A DNA stretch of 64,000 bases from Kappaphycus alvarezii (GCA_002205965.3 NADL03000590.1:377001-441000), one strand, 5' to 3'. Shown: positions 23,991 through 37,605, numbered from the stretch's first letter. Numbers and translations are program-made. The notes: a model not told the origin generated them from the letters alone.

Positions 23991-26678
23991 AACTTAGCCA
24001 AAAAGCTTTATAGCTACAGTATATACTGAACTCTACTGTATCTACCCCCCGGATTCCATGCGCGACCTGCAGATATTCTAGTGTATCCACGGTCTGACAC
24101 AAGGAACATTCCGCCCCTTCTTCTATTGGTCTATGACATCACCATATCATCTCCATTCCAGGAGAGCCACATTTCTATTGGAGCTAGGAAAGCGCGAGCC
24201 GTTGCCAACGCAGAAGAAATGCGGAAGAAGAGGGACATAGTCACGGCAGTGACTGCAATTCCTGGCAACGTCCTGCCGGGATGATCGAGGTCAGGGTAAA
24301 ATTTTGTGCCGCCTCCCTTTGAGTCGTTTTTATCACCCTTTGAGAAATTATCCAAGGTCAAAAACAAATACGCGGCAGCTGTCGCGTCTCGCAACGGATG
24401 ATGTACTGGAGGAGCAATAATGGCTTATATCAGAAACTTAGCTGCATCATTTGGCCCAAGTATGCGGCACCTGTAATTTTTCCTGCTCCGCAACACGCAG
24501 AACTCAGTCACTCGATTCAATGCTAGATTTGTAATGACTTTTCAGTTTAGAGCACACATAAAGTACATGAAAGACGTAACATATCATCCTCCCTGTGCCC
24601 ACGTTACCCATCAATTACGTCCGTCTTCGCTTCATGAGGAACAAATCCCTTAAAATAGACACCAAAGGCGCAATTTATGCGTTCTGTTAACCTAGTACTG
24701 GAGCTTTGAAGCCCATGGCTCCCTCTTAAAACTAATATTTACATTTCTGCCACTGAAAGGACCTTTAACGCAGATGATAACTGCACGTCAACCATAGAAA
24801 CCTCTTTTGATCCATCGCATTGTATGAGCCCTAGTTAGTTTTATACACTGGAAGGATTTATTTGGTTTTTTTTGTTTTCGCACTTCTATCTAAGGCATTC
24901 CAATTTTATTTATTTATTCTTATCTTTTTGGTCCTCGCCATTGAAAATCTGCAAAATATTCTAATTAAGTTTTCTCTCGGCGAGGAAGTAAGGTTTCTTA
25001 CGATGCTTGTTACTGGGCAGGTGGGTTTGAGTGTCGATCTCCTGGGTGAAAGTGAAATCTCAAGAGTTAAATCACGGGGAATCCCTTCTCTTCTGTAGCC
25101 TTGCTGCTGAACTCTGATTTATCCTCCCAGACTTGTGAATAGCCTGCTGCTCCGCACTGATAAAATCGATATCCAAGGTGAGACAGTAAAATATGGGCTT
25201 CTTCCCCTCCTTGTTCCTCTCCCGCCTCTCAAGATCCGTTGCAACCTTGAACACGATACTGCAGGCGAGGTCTATTCGGGCCTGGGATTGGGAAAAATTA
25301 GCCGCGTAAGAGGACCCAAGGGCGGTTGTGCAGTGAGAGTGACGAGAGAGAAACTGCGGGGAATGGAGGGCCTGTTTCGAGTGACAAAAGGCCTGCGAAG
25401 AAGACGTGATGCGGAAATAGTTGAGTTCAGACTCGGACTCTTCTGGCCTTTCCTCGGCTTCGTCGTCAATGAGGGGTACCACAGGTACTCCGTTATGCGG
25501 GAATCGCCTCTGCAGCTTCCCTCTTCTATCTCTTCAGCCATCCTTTTTAGCAAACCTGCAGTCTTTTTCATGTAGCGTAGTTCCTGGTACAGCGGTAATC
25601 CTCTGGAGTCCACAAATACTTTTTTTTTTGTCCTCCGGCCATTCCATTCAGCAACCATGAAGTTTTCATTAGACCAGTGATTGAGTATATTGACCCCTTT
25701 GAACTTCGATCTAGGCACCTGCTGTCCAAGTGATACCAGCAATATAATGGGTATTGCCCCTTTCAAACAAGCCGTAAGTTAAAGAATATAATGGATACCA
25801 CTGCTTTGGGGCAAGGGAATATTGGTGATGGGTGCCTGTGTTTGTTTTGGTCTGGCTTGTACGGCAGGTCGAGGCTCGGACCCCTGTCGGCCAGTCATTA
25901 TATATAGGATACTTGGAACGTTAAAACTCCCTTTTTGATTCTAAGAGCTTTAAAAAACCTAAGAAGTAGCCCCTATAGTCCATATTCAGCGGCTTTCAGG
26001 AGTAATGCACACCTCAGTAGTGTAGCATTCATAATTAGTTGCCTAAGGCCATGCACAGTACTGTTTACGGCTCTACGCGTGTCATACATTTTAGGCTGTG
26101 ATATTACACTGCCTGTGACAGTACAGTTTTAATGCTAGTTCCACTACAGCTGCACATTTAGAACTTGATACAAATTGGATTGGAATAACTGCCGCGAAAA
26201 TTCAAGAGAAAAAAAGCAGACTTTCACCGCTAGCGGCGAGCCTGAAAAAAACTGTAGTCGTTTTTGCTTAGGGTAGACAAATTGCGTAGGTTGAAATAAA
26301 ATTGTTGATGTTGCTTTAATTCAGTGCCCAAGGCGGCTAGGCCTTTTATAGGCAGTAAGTACCGTCGACTATCTCTAGCTCATCTACTAACTACTTCCAA
26401 AATTCCCTAGCGGATAGTCCTGCGGACGGACCTAGTGACCCTTACACTACAACGTTCCTAGCAGGCGTCGCTAACAGTACAATGTGATAAAGAAAATATA
26501 GACTGCGTAGGATGCAAATAGTCGTAAGGGGAAAAAATACTCTACAAGACTTTAAATAGTACATAAATGAATTTTATTTGGTGCGGGGCCTACGATAAAA
26601 TTTGAAACTGTAAACAACTGTAATGTAAAACTTTTTATGTATTACTACATATTAATGTACAGTTTAGCCCTACTGTAA
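23991..26678. other. No firmly supported gene
   Basis: Minus-strand open frames at 25072-25482 and 25272-25766 overlap each other, so at most one could be real. The second contains WNGRRTKKKVFVD and LPLYQELRYMKKT, which could be the tail of a decayed transposase, but I cannot name a family. Single CAGTACTG and ACAGTACAG motifs lie near 26057 and 26117. The remainder is AT-rich. Confidence 0.3.
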
Positions 26679-27082
26679 TGTTGAAGTTACGATGCATTAC
26701 AGCACGAGCAAGTCGATTGTATACAGTTCTGACAAAGCCACTGAAAGGTCAACGGTCAGTACAACCCGATTTGCACTTTGTCGACTCACTCTGCAAAGAG
26801 TCGCACCCTTTCTACTTTTTTGTTTGTTTATTGTGGTTTCATTTGTTTGCGTATTTGCTTTTGATGAAGAACAGTGTCTACTGGTTATAAGTTGGAGGAA
26901 CGGTAAGTAAATGGTTGAAGGAAGGTAAAGTATTGAGTAAATGAATCATTAGACCAAAGTGTGAAGGTCGTGCTCTCAACTTTGTTCGCGGCTGAGGCCC
27001 GCTTCAGCGCTCGGGGCTGAGGTAAGAACAGCATCTTGGCATGTGAACGCCAATTGAAAGAGAGCTATGTGCTGTCACGACA
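26679..27082 (+). repeat. 5' LTR of the copia element
   Basis: Starts TGTTGAAGTTACGATGC and ends GTCACGACA. It is about 97% identical to 32706-33110. Confidence 0.9.
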
Positions 27083-30000
27083 CTCATGAGTAACGTGAGG
27101 TACGAGCGCCCGAATTCCAAGTCTGAACCGTTATTGTTCCAAACGGTTGGCAAGACGATAACGGTTTTCCAAATTGACTTTTAGGTGCTACATGCGACCA
27201 AACTTGGCATTTGCAAACGTACTGTTGGCAGGGGGAGACCAGTGTCTGGTGCTGGTATGAGTCTGCATATAAAACAGCCAACTATCGCACACGGGCAACT
27301 CTCAACCGAGGTACATCGTTATCAAGTTTCTGCCCGTAGGTCTGCTCGTTTCGCATCTGGATCGGCGTGTACCTAACAGAAGATTCTGTGGCAGGCCCAC
27401 CAGTGTCTCGTAGTACTGAGACTTGGTTCAATCTGCAACTTAACCGCGTCGAAAAAGCCCGCTTTGTTGGCGTTTTGAAAAAGTATGTGAGGGGAACATC
27501 GGGATATTCTGGGAGGAACCTACTCGACGCGATTCGAGAAGACTTTACTGTCGCTTCGTTTTCGCCGGCTACTGTTATCGTAAACTACGATATATACAAA
27601 CGTGTCAAAAAGTTCCTGGAAGAGAACTCGGTTAACTTAGTGAGTGCTGTCGAAGAGCACACCAATGTGTTTGAACGATTCGTCTTCACAATCTGGCCGG
27701 AAGATGAGTTTATTGAGGAGCTCAAGGAAGCCTTCGTTCGTATGCTCGACGTCAGGGCGGCAGCGCAGGGAGGGCGCTGTACGTTGAAATGTTTCCCCAA
27801 CTCGTTCCTGTTGATGAGAGTGACTTGGCTCCACCGCAAGTTTTTGCTCCGCCGCTTGCTCAAGAAAGCACGGAGCACGCATAGATTCAGGACGGCTTTA
27901 GGGCGACTAACCCGGGTAGTCAATCGGTTTCATTGGGAACAAATGAACCGTCCGTGAATCTCCCGACGGATGATAACCACGCCAATATGCCGGTGCGAGT
28001 AATTTCACAGGCCAGTTTCGGTCCGATTGGCGACCTCACCTCACCAGGAACGCCCCCAAACTTGAGGAACAACAAGCGTTACATACCGCAGTCATCTTCG
28101 TACCGCGATTATCGGCCGAGGCAGAATGAAGAGTATTACTTGAATATAAGCTCCAAAATGCAAGCCAGGTATAAAGGTGATAAGCAAAAGTTTGGAGGGT
28201 CACCAGATGAAAATTAGTCGCTCGCATTGGCTCGGTATCAACGTCATAGTAGAGAGATTTGCTTAACACTTGTCCGAAAGGTAGATTTTAATCACCATAT
28301 GTTTAGGGATGATGCGGAGCATTCCTACTACGAGTAACTTGAGAATATCCGCAACTGGGGCGACTTGGTGTCGACGTAGAAGATGTGATACAAAAGCTAT
28401 GCACGAAAGCAAGCTATATCGGACCAGACCGCTAATATTCGATTATACGACTTCCTTGACTCTGACATCGGCGAGGGATTCGCGTTGCAAAATTCGGAGC
28501 GTTGTATCGAAGTCTTAGTACCCCAGGCTCCGCTCGGCGAAAATAGTGACAAGGAAAAGCGAAGGGCGCTTCACTACGGCGTGAGAAAATACGTGTCAAC
28601 CGCAGAAGTCATGCAAGGAATTTGGGCATGAGTTAACATCGACAGAGCAAAATCATCGGGTTGCAAAGGAGTTGCGGTCAGGTTGGAGCTGGCGTTCCCG
28701 TTCCCGTTTCTTGGTGGAGCCGGGAATGAGCGCACGTCGCAGCGACAAAACCAGCTTTTCGTTAAATAGGCCAGGGTCATTGTCCCGCGCTTCGAAAACA
28801 TGTTATGCAGGGCAGGCTAAATTGGGATGGGATCCTAAGGCGAGGAGGGTAACCAAGGTCAATTCCAACGCCGACCGCCGCTGTTATAATTGCGGTGATC
28901 CCTCCCACGTCGCGGGCAACTGCAGTGAGCCCCGCGATGAAGTGTGCATTCTTATGGGAGACTGAAGAGCCTTATCCGTGGGAAGGACTCTAAAGCTGCG
29001 ATGAAAGTGCTCAAGGAATTGCTTATGGAGGAGGCGGCTCATGTCAACTTCTTTTCAGACGAGCTACTCGCACGAATGATGGAAGGAGAAGGTTCAGATG
29101 GTGCTGTTTATGTCGCTTCGTCCGCTGAGTCGGGGGATGATAGCTTACAGGATTCATCTGACGGTGAGGCGCAGCAAGCACATTATAATGCTATCGCCAA
29201 TATTGGCGATAAATCACCCAGATACTCTGTTTCAAAGTCTCTATCTGCCGAAGGGTCGTCAGGTAATGATATTTTCTTTTCTGGGAGTATGAATTGCCGA
29301 CTTTCCACTGAAAAGGGGCAAGAAAATGCGTTGTCGGGCGGCGAAATCGTTAAAGACTGGCCGGAATGTCATCCGGCTCTAGAAGCCGTTTTTTGGCTGC
29401 AGATGGGGGTAGATAATAAGCTTAACACAAACAACGGAGATTTCTGAAGCGGAGCTCGCCTTGCCGACGGACTCCGAACATTAGGCACAATGAACAGCCG
29501 GACATACCGAAATTTTGGCGCACTTGGGCGCGGTTTCGAGTACTGTGTGGAGCGATGAACGTATCGGGACGCAGGTTTCGACGCAAGAAGCAACCTCCGT
29601 GGCTATCGGAAATGATAGTAGCAAACATGCACAAGGTGACAGTCCATCAATTTCACTCCATTGGAAGCCGAAACTTCCTTGGCGCTTGCTGTGATATCGG
29701 CGCCCAGCGGACAGTCATCGGCAAGAAGCAAGCGAAAGCTTACTGTCGCGAAGCCGGTGTTGCGTTAAAAATGCGCCAATCTGGTTACGCATTTCGATTT
29801 GGTTATGGTCTGTACGCCACCCTAGGTACGATTGAGGTTCGTATTCCAATGCCAGATGGGTCCTTCCTAGCCATGAAGGTCGACGTTGTGGACGCAGACG
29901 TGCCACTATTACTGGGAATAGACACCCTTGATCGTGAGAAACTAGTAGCGGATAACGTCAGAAATACTTTAGACAGTCGTCGCTTCGGGTGGTAGCTGCC

Positions 30001-32705
30001 GATTACCCGCCGCAATGGTCACATGTTCGTTCAGTGGGATGTCAAGCTGATTATGTACGTACGGTCCGAGTTGAAGAAACTGCATCTACAATTTTTCCAT
30101 CCCTCGGCTCGAAAGCAGTTCAATTTACTGAAGAGTGCTGATCCCACAAAGACGAACGGAGATACATTAACTATGCTGGAGGAGATCGCAAAGGAGTGCA
30201 GTACGTGTATAAAGTATTCACCGGGACCGCAACGTTTTCGAGTCAGTCTACCGAAGGGCGAGTGAGTGTTCAATCACACATCAGCATTGGATTTGGTGTG
30301 GCTGTAGGGTGACCCTGCATTGAATGTTGGGAATATCAATACACATTTTTCTTCAGCCATATTTTTGCGAGGAAAGTCAACAAGGGATGTGTGAAACGTG
30401 TTTTTTTGTGTGCTGGGCGTCAATATACCCGGGTTACCCCGACAAGGTCAAGGTATACCAGGAAAGTGTGCTCACGAGTAAAGAATGGAGGCAGTTGTCA
30501 GCGGATGCAGGGATTGAAGTGGAGTTCTCTGGTGTCGAGTCGCATAATGCTATTGGAGTTGGAGAACTTTATCAATCTCCACTCAGACGGATTTATTTAA
30601 AGATAAGGGAGGATGCCCCATCATTAGATCCCGACATTTCCCTCAAGCTAGCCGTGAAGTCGATGAATGATACATTGGGTCCAGAGGGTTTGGTGCCGTC
30701 GCTCCTCAAATTTGGTGTGGTATCTCGTTTTCCGCTGGCTCGCAGATCATTCACAGCTCACGTAGAAGGAATGGAGGCAATTAACGTCATAAGAATTGAA
30801 ATGGCGAGTATATCAGCGCGGTTAAGGTTGCAGCAAGCCCGAAGGTCGAAGCTTACCCCTGCCACATCATACAAAGTGTCCCCAGGTGATCGGGTGTATG
30901 TATATGGTGAGAGAATGGGAGGCCAGAAGGTTCGTGGAAAATGGAAAGGGCCGTACGAGGTTACCAAGAACCTGGACAAGGTAGTTTATGTAGCCCGTCC
31001 CGACAAGGAGGCCCAATTAAGTATCGACCACATTTTTCGAATGCGAGAAGCCGTCGGTGCAGGGTTGGTGCATCATGTGTTCCACGCGCTCGGCACCAAG
31101 ACACTCAGACGTCTCATTAAGCACCAGTTGTATTGCTCAAAGAATATTTGGCACCAAATGATCCGCGTTCTGATTCTTCCGAGTTTCTACTTGCTAAGAA
31201 GAAGGTAGCAGGCTTAATTACCAAGGGAACTTTTGAAATCGTCGCAAGAGAGGACGTTCCGCAGGGATCAAATGTGTTCGGTGGCCGATTCGTGTTGTGT
31301 ATTAAAAACAAGGGGACGGGGGAAGAAGTTTTCAAAGCCCGATACGTAGTGCAGGGTCACAAGGATAAGGATAAAAGCCTGCTAGTTCACCATAGCACCA
31401 ATCTGAGGCAAAGTTCCCTTCGTGTTCTCACGATCATGGCTGCCATTTTCGGATTCAGGGTATGGTCACAAGACTTGTCACAAACCTATCTCCAATCGAA
31501 GGATAAGCTCATGAGAGAGGTACAAGTGCGCCCTACTAAGTAGTTTAAACTGTAGGCGAATCAATTGTTGAAGTTAATCAAGCCGTTTTATGGGCTTCCA
31601 GATTCTGGGGACTACTGGGACGTGAAAATGACTACTCATTTAAAGAAAGATCTGAATACGAAGCATACGGCACTAGACATGAATCTATTCTTTAAGTGAG
31701 TGGGTCAAAAACTTGTAGATATTTCGGGCACTTATGTGGACGACGGCATTCATGCAGAAAAAGACGAGTACCTTGCCGATTGCGACAAGACACAGGTGAA
31801 ACTTGAGTCCCGAAAGCGAGAAATGGACAACTTTACATTTGCGGGGGTCTAGGTAGAGACCACTCGAAAGTGGATTCGGCTCTGGCAAGAGACGTATGCG
31901 AGGGCCATTAAGCTTCTCCCACCTGATTTCTCGTATCTAGATTTCTGCTCGTGTCGTCAGAAGTAGCATTGGCTAATGCATACTCGTCCTGATATAGCTT
32001 GTGCAGTGATAAGGCCACCCAAGTGGCAGAAGCTATTTTTGCTGGAAGTCATATAGACCCCGTCAAAAAGATTATTAAGTACGTGCATGAAACGCCGAGC
32101 AGGGGATTAATAAAACGTCAGTTGGACCAGGAAACATTGCGCATCAGGGTATATACCGACTCTTCGTTTGCTGATAACGAGGATCTTACTACGCAGCTGA
32201 GATGTATAGTATTGCTGTGCGACAGCCACTGAAATTTCAACGTGGTACATTTTGGCAGTCACAAAAGCAAGAGGGTTGTCAGATCAGTTATGGGTGGTGA
32301 GTTGTACGCCTTTGCAGATGGAATGGATTTTGGATTGACTATCCGACATAACTTAGAGAAAATAACGTCGAGGAAGTTGTTTGTCAAACTTTACACAGAT
32401 TCCCAGTGCTTGTTCGATGTTATAACGAAAAATTTAACCACTGCAGAGAAGTGCCTCATGATAGATTTGCAGTCCGCCCGGGAATCCAACGAGAAAATGG
32501 AAATCAATGCTATCGCCAAGATTCTATCAAAGGGAAATCCTGTGGACGCTTTAACGAAGATAACCAAGAATCAAGTGCTGGATCAAATCTTGGACGAGGG
32601 AATAGTGAGCCATGGTGTTGATCAATGGATTATTCGAATGAAGCCGGACTCTGAGAGTCGCTGAATACTGCGGATGCGAGTTTTTTGCCTGCAAAGTCGG
32701 GAGAG

Positions 32706-33110
32706 TGTTGAAGTTACGATGCGTTACAGTACGAGCAAGTCGATTGTATACAGTTCTGACAAAGCCACTGAAAGGTCAACGGTCAGCACAACCCGATTTG
32801 CACTTTGTCGACTCACTCTGCAAAGAGTCGCACCCTTTCTACTTGTTTGGTTGTTTATTGTGGTTGCATTTGTTGGCGCATTTGCTTTTGATGAAGAACA
32901 GTGTCTACTGGTTATAAGTTGGAGGAACGGTAAGTAAATGGTTGAAGGAAGGTAGAGTATTGAGTAAATGAATCATTAGACCAAAGTGTGAAGGTCGTGC
33001 TCTCAACTTTGTTCGCGGCTGAGGCCCGCTTCAGCGCTCGGGGGCTGAGGTGAGAACAGCATCTTGGCATGTGAATGCCAATTGAAAGACAGCTATGTGC
33101 TGTCGCGACA
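32706..33110 (+). repeat. 3' LTR of the copia element
   Basis: Starts TGTTGAAGTTACGATGC and ends GTCGCGACA. It pairs with 26679-27082. Confidence 0.9.
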
Positions 33111-33435
33111 CGTACTGTACACTAGACCAGGTACATTTCTTTATCTATAACGCTCACTTTTCTGTACAGGGAGGGGCGGGAAAATGCTGCAGTAACACTA
33201 GTGCACGAGCTTGCGGATTTCTGTGAAAATCTGCAGTGTTTGGTACTTTTATTTTGGCCCGATAAACACGGCTCCTCAGGAGCTAGCTCAAAAAGGAGGG
33301 TATTAGTCGCGTAATACTCAGGACAGCACATTTTTATGTCCTCTTCTGGTCCCAAGCTCGCTGGGTTCCCAGTAACAGGAGGCTCTATGTCGATGAAGAC
33401 ACCGCAGCGTTTGGTGTGGTCAACGTCAAGTGCGC
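33111..33435. other. No supported gene
   Basis: Starts with CGTACTGTACAC immediately outside the 3' LTR. The rest contains no recognisable feature before the LINE relic. Confidence 0.4.
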
Positions 33436-33439
33436 AGGG

Positions 33440-34530
33440 ACATGAGGAGAATTAGATGTCGTCTATAAGGATGTCCATTCGGTGGCGTTCCGAGTACGGG
33501 AGGTGGGCTTCGCAGCGGAAGGTGTATTCGAGCTTAAGGCGCAACAGTACGGAAGGATTTCGGAGGATTGTATACATTTTGTCTCTAAGGTGGTTGTGGC
33601 GTCGGAGGAAGCCCTCCATCGCTGGGCAGTAGATAGCATGTCTCCGGAGTGGGTCGAGGAGGGGCGGGGGTCGAGTTTGGGAGAGTTCACACCGGGGGCA
33701 GTGGTCCCGGCCGGAGAAGACGGGGTGACCTAGTCGAAGCAGGATCATGTATGTCCAGATTTTGGGTTCGATACGGGTAGAAGCGCGGGAATCCGGGACG
33801 GTGAGGAAGGGTGAGTTGGCGGACCGTGTTCAACAGCTTAGGTTCCGGGCGAGTCGGTGAGCTGCACTTTTGTTTTGCGGGGAGAGGAGAGATAGCTTTC
33901 GTGGCGTCCATGATGGATGGCGGATGTGAGGGTGGTCTGGACGCCTTGGATTTGACCGCTCGTGCGAAGGCGGGCAAGGAGAGGTTGGAGCAGAAGATCG
34001 GCAGGAGGAATAACATTGTGAGGGATCGATTGGTGGGTCCCTCGTATCTCGTTGGGCGGGAGATTTTGTCAAGGTGATCTTGCAAGTTAATACTGTAATG
34101 CATACAAGTAGAGAATCTTGTTTGGTCGGAATTGGGTGTGCGTCATGAGGGTCCTTTGGGGATAGAGATAGTATGGGATGCAATTAAGTGGGCGCTAACG
34201 ATGAGAATATAGTACAATGGTGGCGTACCGTAGTTGTACGAGTTGGCTGTCGCTGACGGCGTTTTTCCGGAGAAGTTCCATGGTCCTGGTAGCGGTTGTG
34301 TGGGGCGTGGTCGTACGCACTGGGCCTTTGGTGAAGACATTGAAAATGATTGCGGAGAGAGGGGAACCTTCGGTGAGGCCGAGGCGGATTACCGTTGTTG
34401 TAAGGGTGCAGTCGTCTCTTGTCCGGACCGTGAGGGGCAGGAGGCAGTTGTTGGAGGGATACGGGGGGAATAGGGGTGTGGTGGGAGAGTCAGGATATCA
34501 AGCTGAATTTACTGTCTTTCGCAACCGATC
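33440..34530 (-). mobile_element. LINE relic of a second lineage
   Basis: On the minus strand at about 34380-34320 the sequence encodes GLTEGSPLSAIIFNVF, the template-grip motif of a LINE reverse transcriptase. The C-terminus at 33748-33452 has CPRCE, then RRHAIYC, RRHNHLRDK and HRMDILI, a Cys/His finger followed by the start of a restriction-like nuclease. These phrases differ from the 3-7 kb LINE (GTQRGD, CHDCD), so this is a separate lineage of the same endonuclease class. The region between is split over frames, the catalytic YxDD box was not found in a clean frame, and the 5' part is missing. Confidence 0.7.
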
Positions 34531-35120
34531 AGCGTATCATGACGGCTGACGTCTCGCCAGCTTCCTACGAATAGCGATCCTTCGCTCCCTAAGAGAATCA
34601 GGAATATAGAATGCTTCCGTCTACCTGTCCACTCTATCCCGTGCCTTCGCCAATTGAATTAATTCCGTAAAGCGGCGTTTCTTCTCTTTAACAAGCATAT
34701 CCTGCGCTCTCTTGAGATTTAGAAATCGCCGCTTTCCCTCATGTATATTCTTCCTCTTCTCCTCAACCACAACCATAGCCCCTAAAACATCTTCCCTTGT
34801 TAGCTCCAGTCCCAAAGTAGTATCAACGAAGCCGCCTCTATTAATTGGTCCAGGTGGCCCGAATCTCTTATACTCTAAACATAAACGCCTACAATGAGAA
34901 TTAACAGACTGGTAGCTTACTAATTGATTACAATTACTATCCCTCCGAACTCCATCCTGTACAGCATTAAAAAGACTAAGGCGCAAGATCCAGCACACCT
35001 AAACCCCGAGATTATGTTGGACTCTGTAACTGCATGATCAGAACCCTGCCTCAAACAGGACCACAGTTTTAGTCCTCCCAGCTTTTCACCCCCCGAGCAC
35101 AAATCCCGTAAACGATTACA
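34531..35120 (-). other. Minus-strand frame, possible tail of the neighbouring pogo-like transposase
   Basis: A 125-residue minus-strand frame (34998-34621) lies downstream of the transposase-like piece at 35121-35504. It is Lys/Arg/Glu-rich at its end, a possible coiled coil. It may be the C-terminal part of the same decayed transposon. No motif fixes its identity. Confidence 0.25.
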
Positions 35121-35504
35121 CTAAACTGCAACAAGCGCATTGGATTGCACACTGAAAGGATCAAATAAAGAAAAATCTAAAGGCTGCAGCCGGTCACTGG
35201 TACGTGCCGGTAGTTCCATAACCAGTATCCGATTCTTTTTGAACTCCGAAATTACAGAGCTCGACATGTGCGAACGCAACGCATCGAAAAATAAAACCAG
35301 GCAAACAGACGGATGAACACCCCGTCTTATCATCGGTATGAATACCGTCTCCCACTTAGAAAATACAAATGTGTCCACGCTTGCAATATCCTTGCGCCAA
35401 ACAACCCCCATCCTTGGCAACCACCAAAGGGCTTCTGCCATGTACGGATACAGTTTAATGAGTCCCAAGGGGCTCCGACTATGCGGGTAAATCCTGACCG
35501 ACAT
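35121..35504 (-). pseudogene. pogo/Tigger-like DDE transposase fragment
   Basis: The frame contains VLFFDALRSHMSS followed about 20 residues later by ELPARTSDRLQPLDFSLF. This matches the pattern of pogo-type (DDE_1) transposases, where a D-x-H segment is followed by a P-H-T-S-H-x-L-Q-P-L-D segment near the third catalytic position. Several expected His residues are replaced (DALRSH for DGHxSH, ARTSD for PHTSH), so it is decayed. The N-terminal DNA-binding domain is not visible. A pogo-type MITE lies at 38.3 kb. Confidence 0.5.
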
Positions 35505-36400
35505 CTGGCGGCGTCCACAAAAGATATTCGTCAGTTGAGTAGCCAGCGAGGGCTTCTTCAGAACGTATGTCAGCGAGTCACCTGGACTGCGACTCTTACA
35601 ACAGTACAGTAAATTTCAGAAGTATTCACTACGGTAGAAGGCTGGAGTTGAGCACCCAATGTTACATGCAACAGCACAATTTCACTACCGGCTTACAGTG
35701 GGTAATGCAAATTGCAAATTTAGTGACATTAGCCCTCTCGATCAAATATGCAGGCACTGATGTGGGAGCCAGTAAAATTTGAATAGGATAGTACGCAATC
35801 GGAATATTTTGATTAAATTATCAGTAATTGCAGGAAATAAAAATTCACGGGAAAATTAAGTAAGATTTACGTAATGAGGAAACACGCGCCAGTAAGTTCA
35901 ATTGACGGTAAATGCGAAACAAAAAACGTTTTCACAAGGACGTGGTGCCTATTGCGTGAATATCACGATGGTGTTCGTGCTTTGCTCGCACTTTCCATTG
36001 GCCCTCTCGCAAGTTTATTTATTGAACCTCTGCGGTCTCATTCAGACCTACAGCAGTGGCGTCCCTTAAAGAGCTTAAACTCTCATATCTCGCAGATACT
36101 AGAGTAACTGTAATTAATGGTCCCTTTTAGCTGGACTAACGTTGCCCCACAGTGGACCACACTCAGTAAAGCTAGCGATGCATACAAGAGATTTCTAAAA
36201 TTGCGAGTTTACTTGGTACGTTACCAAATACATTGCACTACATCCCTTACCTTACTTTCTTCCACTGAGCAGCTCTTCAATTACGTTCCCTTGCCAAAAC
36301 CACAATGACACCTCACCCCTACGCAACTCAGTGTGCCCTTTCCTTTCCCTTTCTAAGCTCGAAACGCATTGGCTCTCTTAGCCGACGCCGCAGCAGACAG
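35505..36400. other. No supported gene
   Basis: Short frames only. A CAGTACAG motif occurs near 35600. It may include further decayed pieces of the flanking transposons. Confidence 0.35.
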
Positions 36401-36419
36401 GGCTTAAGATATCTCTCGG

Positions 36420-37605
36420 TTCGGTGATCCGCAGAACGCAGCTAAAAGCGATGAAGAGAACGACTATGAATTTTCTGTATGTAAATCGTTCTACGACACT
36501 GGAAAAGCAGCTGACGTTCGTGAAATGAGTAATTTCGACGCCGACGAATACAGTAAGCTGCGGAATACATTTGTAGACAGTATAAGGGCATTCCACAACA
36601 TCTGACCCGGCCGAAAGTGCCCATATACCGGTAAGGATGTCCTATTCATGCGTTTGGTAGTTCTCAAGTTTGGAACTCATTGAGATGTTGTAGCAAGAAT
36701 TTTTAATATCAAGGGTCCAACTTTTGAAAAAATGGTCTTCAAGTTTATTGAAAATATCTCCAATGCCGCCTTTGGTCCCCTAGTCAAGGACAACGAGATG
36801 AATTTCAAGTTTAGAGAGCTGATTAAGGACCGTGTGTGGAGTGAAAACTACCCTTTTGCAAGGTATGCTACTGATGTGATTTTCCGGCAGTGCAATCGGT
36901 CAAATGGTAGTATGCAAGAGAGGAAGCTGTACTACTCTGGCAAACACAAGTTGTACGGATATAAAGTAGAAGTTAGTGTGTCTAGGAATAGTGTCACTCC
37001 CGGTGCCACTACGCACTACCCGGAAGTGTTTCAAATCTAGAAATATATCAGAGAAATGCTCGGTTCCATAAAAAGGCCCTGTGGAAGAAAGACGGTGAGT
37101 GTGCAGCAACTTCTGACATCGGTCCGTTGTCTATACATATCCGAATTCCTGGGGTGTACTCTCTGATAAGGAATATCAAGGGGTGGCAGAGTTAGTGCGT
37201 GCTATCATCCCAAAGAAGAAGCCCAAGACTGGAAGGTTAACTATAGAAGAGGCAGCAACAAACTAAAAGATATCATCTGACCGCATTATATTAGAGAGCT
37301 GGTTCGGGAGGTTGGAGATGCTGTGGGGCATAATGGGCGGTAAATGAAGATGAAAGAAGGACCGTTACGACTCATTATTCTGGTTATGCGCAGCCCTGAC
37401 TAATGCACATGTTCAGATGCATCCACTGCGCGCCGAAGACGCCGCACATCACCGCAGTGTAAAAAATCGCTTCTGTGCCATTGGAAACGAACTTTGTGAG
37501 ATGCGCAAGCAATCCCAAACGCGTTATCGCGATAAGCGACGTAGATTGACTTCGATGCAGTTCAGAGCCTTGGAGTTCCCCGATACTCAGCAATCTACCC
37601 AGTAA
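36420..37605 (+). pseudogene. PIF/Harbinger-like (DDE_4 type) transposase relic
   Basis: Plus-strand pieces in order are FDADEYSKLRNTF (about 36535), a middle part with FEKMVFKFIENIS (about 36730), FARYATDVIFRQCNRS then YYSGKHKLYGYKVEVSVS (36855-36990), and a tail with HPLRAEDAAHHRSVKNRFCAIGN and RRRLTSMQFRALEF (37420-37580). YATDVIF carries the likely first catalytic Asp, and the SGKHKLYGYK phrase is typical of DDE_4 transposases of oomycete and algal elements. The second Asp and the Glu fall in damaged sequence. At least four frame changes or stops separate the pieces. No terminal inverted repeats were identified. Confidence 0.6.

Larger units (their letters stand above)
26679..33110 (+). 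mobile_element. Ty1/copia-like LTR retrotransposon, both LTRs present, broken
   Basis: A 6.4-kb plus-strand element between two LTRs of 404 and 405 bases. Its parts in order are a gag-like region (about 27367-28970) ending in a zinc knuckle (CYNCGDPSHVAGNC), an aspartic-protease-like region (about 29550-30000), an integrase (about 30020-31070) with a C-terminal domain around GDRVYVYGERM, a reverse transcriptase (about 31130-32050), and an RNase H (about 32100-32660). Integrase before reverse transcriptase is the Ty1/copia order. The LTRs differ at about 13 positions plus one gap, roughly 3%, so the insertion is fairly young. Even so, the body is broken by about ten changes. No exact target-site duplication is seen. 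Confidence 0.85.

Noticed and set aside
25072-25766. Two overlapping minus-strand frames as a host gene
   Set aside because: They overlap in different frames, contain no known domain, and no start or leader is convincing. They are listed only as an unassigned stretch.
26679-26910. Small frames within both LTRs (for example at 26692 and 32674) as genes
   Set aside because: They are duplicated because they lie in the LTRs. No separate gene is indicated.
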